Below, in pieces: positions 63,014 through 64,000 of a stretch of DNA of 64,000 bases. Source of the DNA: Gillisia sp. Hel1_33_143. GTDB taxonomy: Bacteria > Bacteroidota > Bacteroidia > Flavobacteriales > Flavobacteriaceae. The DNA is taken from the NCBI RefSeq assembly GCF_900104765.1, contig NZ_LT629737.1:2046001-2110000 (forward strand), given 5' to 3'. How positions within the stretch are numbered: position 1 is the first letter of the stretch; each line of letters opens with the position of its first letter. Under the pieces are notes generated by a model. The model did not search any database. It saw only the letters and a list, made by a program, of their open reading frames with translations, and was not told the DNA's origin. A program made the position numbers and the translations under genes.

Positions 63014-64000
63014 ATGTCTAAGTATTTTAATATTTTTCTAAATAAGTATTTCAATAGTTTTACCTATTTCTATAAGCGTCTGGGACTTAGAATATTTATA
63101 GCCATGGGTCTTAGTATTATAGTTGGTATTTTAGATGGTTTTGGTTTGGCGATGTTTCTACCTCTTTTACAAATAGTAGATGATGGAGCTTCTGCAGATG
63201 GTGATGGCCTGGGGAAATTAAAGTTTCTGGTAGATGGGATGGAGCAAATGGGCATGGGCTTAAATCTTTCTACTATTTTAATAGCCATGTGCGTGTTCTT
63301 TATACTAAAGGGGATCATGCAATTTTTTAGCAGTCTTTATGAAGTAAATTTAAGGCACTATTTTGTTAAATCTATTAGACTCGGTCTTTCCAGATCTCTT
63401 TCAGAAATATCTTATAAGGCATTTGTAACCACAGATGCTGGTAGAATTCAAAACACAATGTCTGGAGAAGTAAGTAGAGTTTCGTTAGCATATCAAAGTT
63501 ATTTTGGAGCATTTCAACAAATTACGATGATGATAGTGTATATGACCTTCGCTTTTTTTATAGATGCACAATTTGCACTTTTGATCTGTTTAGGTGGATT
63601 TCTTACCAACTTTATTTATAAAAGATTATATAAAATTACTAAGCAATACTCCAGAAAGCTTACCTATGGTAGAAATCATTATCAGGGTTTGATCTTGCAG
63701 TTTGTTACCAATTTTAAATATCTAAAGGCCACCGGATATATACACAGATATAATACAAAGCTTAAAAAGGTGATAGAGTTAATTGAAGATAGTAACAAGA
63801 CCATTGGCAAATTAGGAGCTATAGTTAATTCTATAAGAGAGCCACTACTAATAGTTGTTGTGAGCACCGTGATCTTAATTCAAGTAAATTTTATGGCAGG
63901 TACGTTAGGAACGATCTTAATAAGTTTATTATTCTTTTATAGAGCGCTTTCTTCAATGATCTTGCTGCAAACTCATTATAACAAGTTTCTTGAGGTTTCT
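63014..64000 (+). CDS. ABC exporter (membrane/ATP-binding) protein, cut by window end
   Basis: The first 329 residues only; the frame is open at the end of the window. Six hydrophobic helices are expected; segments near 28-50, 95-112, 170-205 and 270-320 are visible, with DGFGLAMFLPLLQ in the first. The pattern is the transmembrane domain of MsbA/lipid-linked-oligosaccharide ABC exporters; the ATPase part would follow. Its place after gmd and fcl suggests export of a polysaccharide or lipid intermediate. Start ATG 63014. Confidence 0.75.
   Translation, partial: MSKYFNIFLNKYFNSFTYFYKRLGLRIFIAMGLSIIVGILDGFGLAMFLPLLQIVDDGASADGDGLGKLKFLVDGMEQMGMGLNLSTILIAMCVFFILKGIMQFFSSLYEVNLRHYFVKSIRLGLSRSLSEISYKAFVTTDAGRIQNTMSGEVSRVSLAYQSYFGAFQQITMMIVYMTFAFFIDAQFALLICLGGFLTNFIYKRLYKITKQYSRKLTYGRNHYQGLILQFVTNFKYLKATGYIHRYNTKLKKVIELIEDSNKTIGKLGAIVNSIREPLLIVVVSTVILIQVNFMAGTLGTILISLLFFYRALSSMILLQTHYNKFLEVS

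Noticed and set aside
1-64000. CRISPR array, complete insertion sequence, rRNA or replication origin
   Set aside because: No regularly spaced repeats, transposase gene, rRNA sequence or DnaA-box cluster was noticed.

Overview
The window reads as a chromosomal segment of a marine-type flavobacterium (Bacteroidota, Flavobacteriia; Gramella/Christiangramia-like). This rests on low GC, promoters of the TAnnTTTG type instead of sigma70 -10/-35 boxes, a fused ccoNO oxidase gene, bacillithiol biosynthesis (bshC), a UpxY-type NusG paralogue ahead of a surface-polysaccharide locus, and flavobacterial small families (Lacal_2735, DUF4494, DUF2452). The species is inferred only.

Layout: 0.2-12.8 kb is core: rimO, a small membrane protein, a class I isoprenoid-synthase-like gene coupled to an M16 peptidase, an M14 peptidase, bshC with a PLP decarboxylase, and an M28 lipoprotein. 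A tRNA-Ser(UGA) at 13.06 kb is followed by an accessory defence island (13.2-23.3 kb, all minus strand): McrC, McrB-like GTPase, an HNH endonuclease, a GHKL ATPase broken by one in-frame stop plus a small partner gene, and a UvrD-like helicase. Two structured repeats of about 130 bp sit directly 3' of the helicase and ATPase units. Decayed coding fragments follow (23.5-25.4 kb). 24-34 kb holds a DUF2914 protein, a TVP38 protein, MscS, a glutamate dehydrogenase/GreA-like group, a sigma54 two-component pair and an exported Dps-like protein.

34.4-39.2 kb is a plus-strand photolyase operon: Lacal_2735, DUF2452, TIGR03643, a photolyase-like FAD protein, DUF2256, an FeS-BCP-type photolyase that seems to lack its Fe-S cysteines, an unknown protein and CIA30. 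After a GAF histidine kinase, a glutathione peroxidase and DUF4494 come ccoI (42.7 kb) and the cbb3 oxidase operon ccoS-ccoNO-ccoQ-ccoP-ccoG-(Cys-rich peptide)-ccoH-safE, then the convergent anaerobic haem gene hemN. ccoI, the cco operon and hemN each carry a TGA-N6-TCA dyad centred exactly 33 bp upstream of the centre of a -7 box, which suggests one Crp/Fnr-type microaerobic regulon.

The last part has a response regulator and a PAS/GAF histidine kinase, an exonuclease/GIY-YIG fusion, a MATE transporter, and the start of a polysaccharide locus: a structured leader, upxY, gmd, fcl and an ABC exporter cut by the window end. The most novel-looking features are the cassette-like repeat/gene units of the defence island, the shared oxygen-regulation architecture, and the small uncharacterised genes in the photolyase and cco operons.
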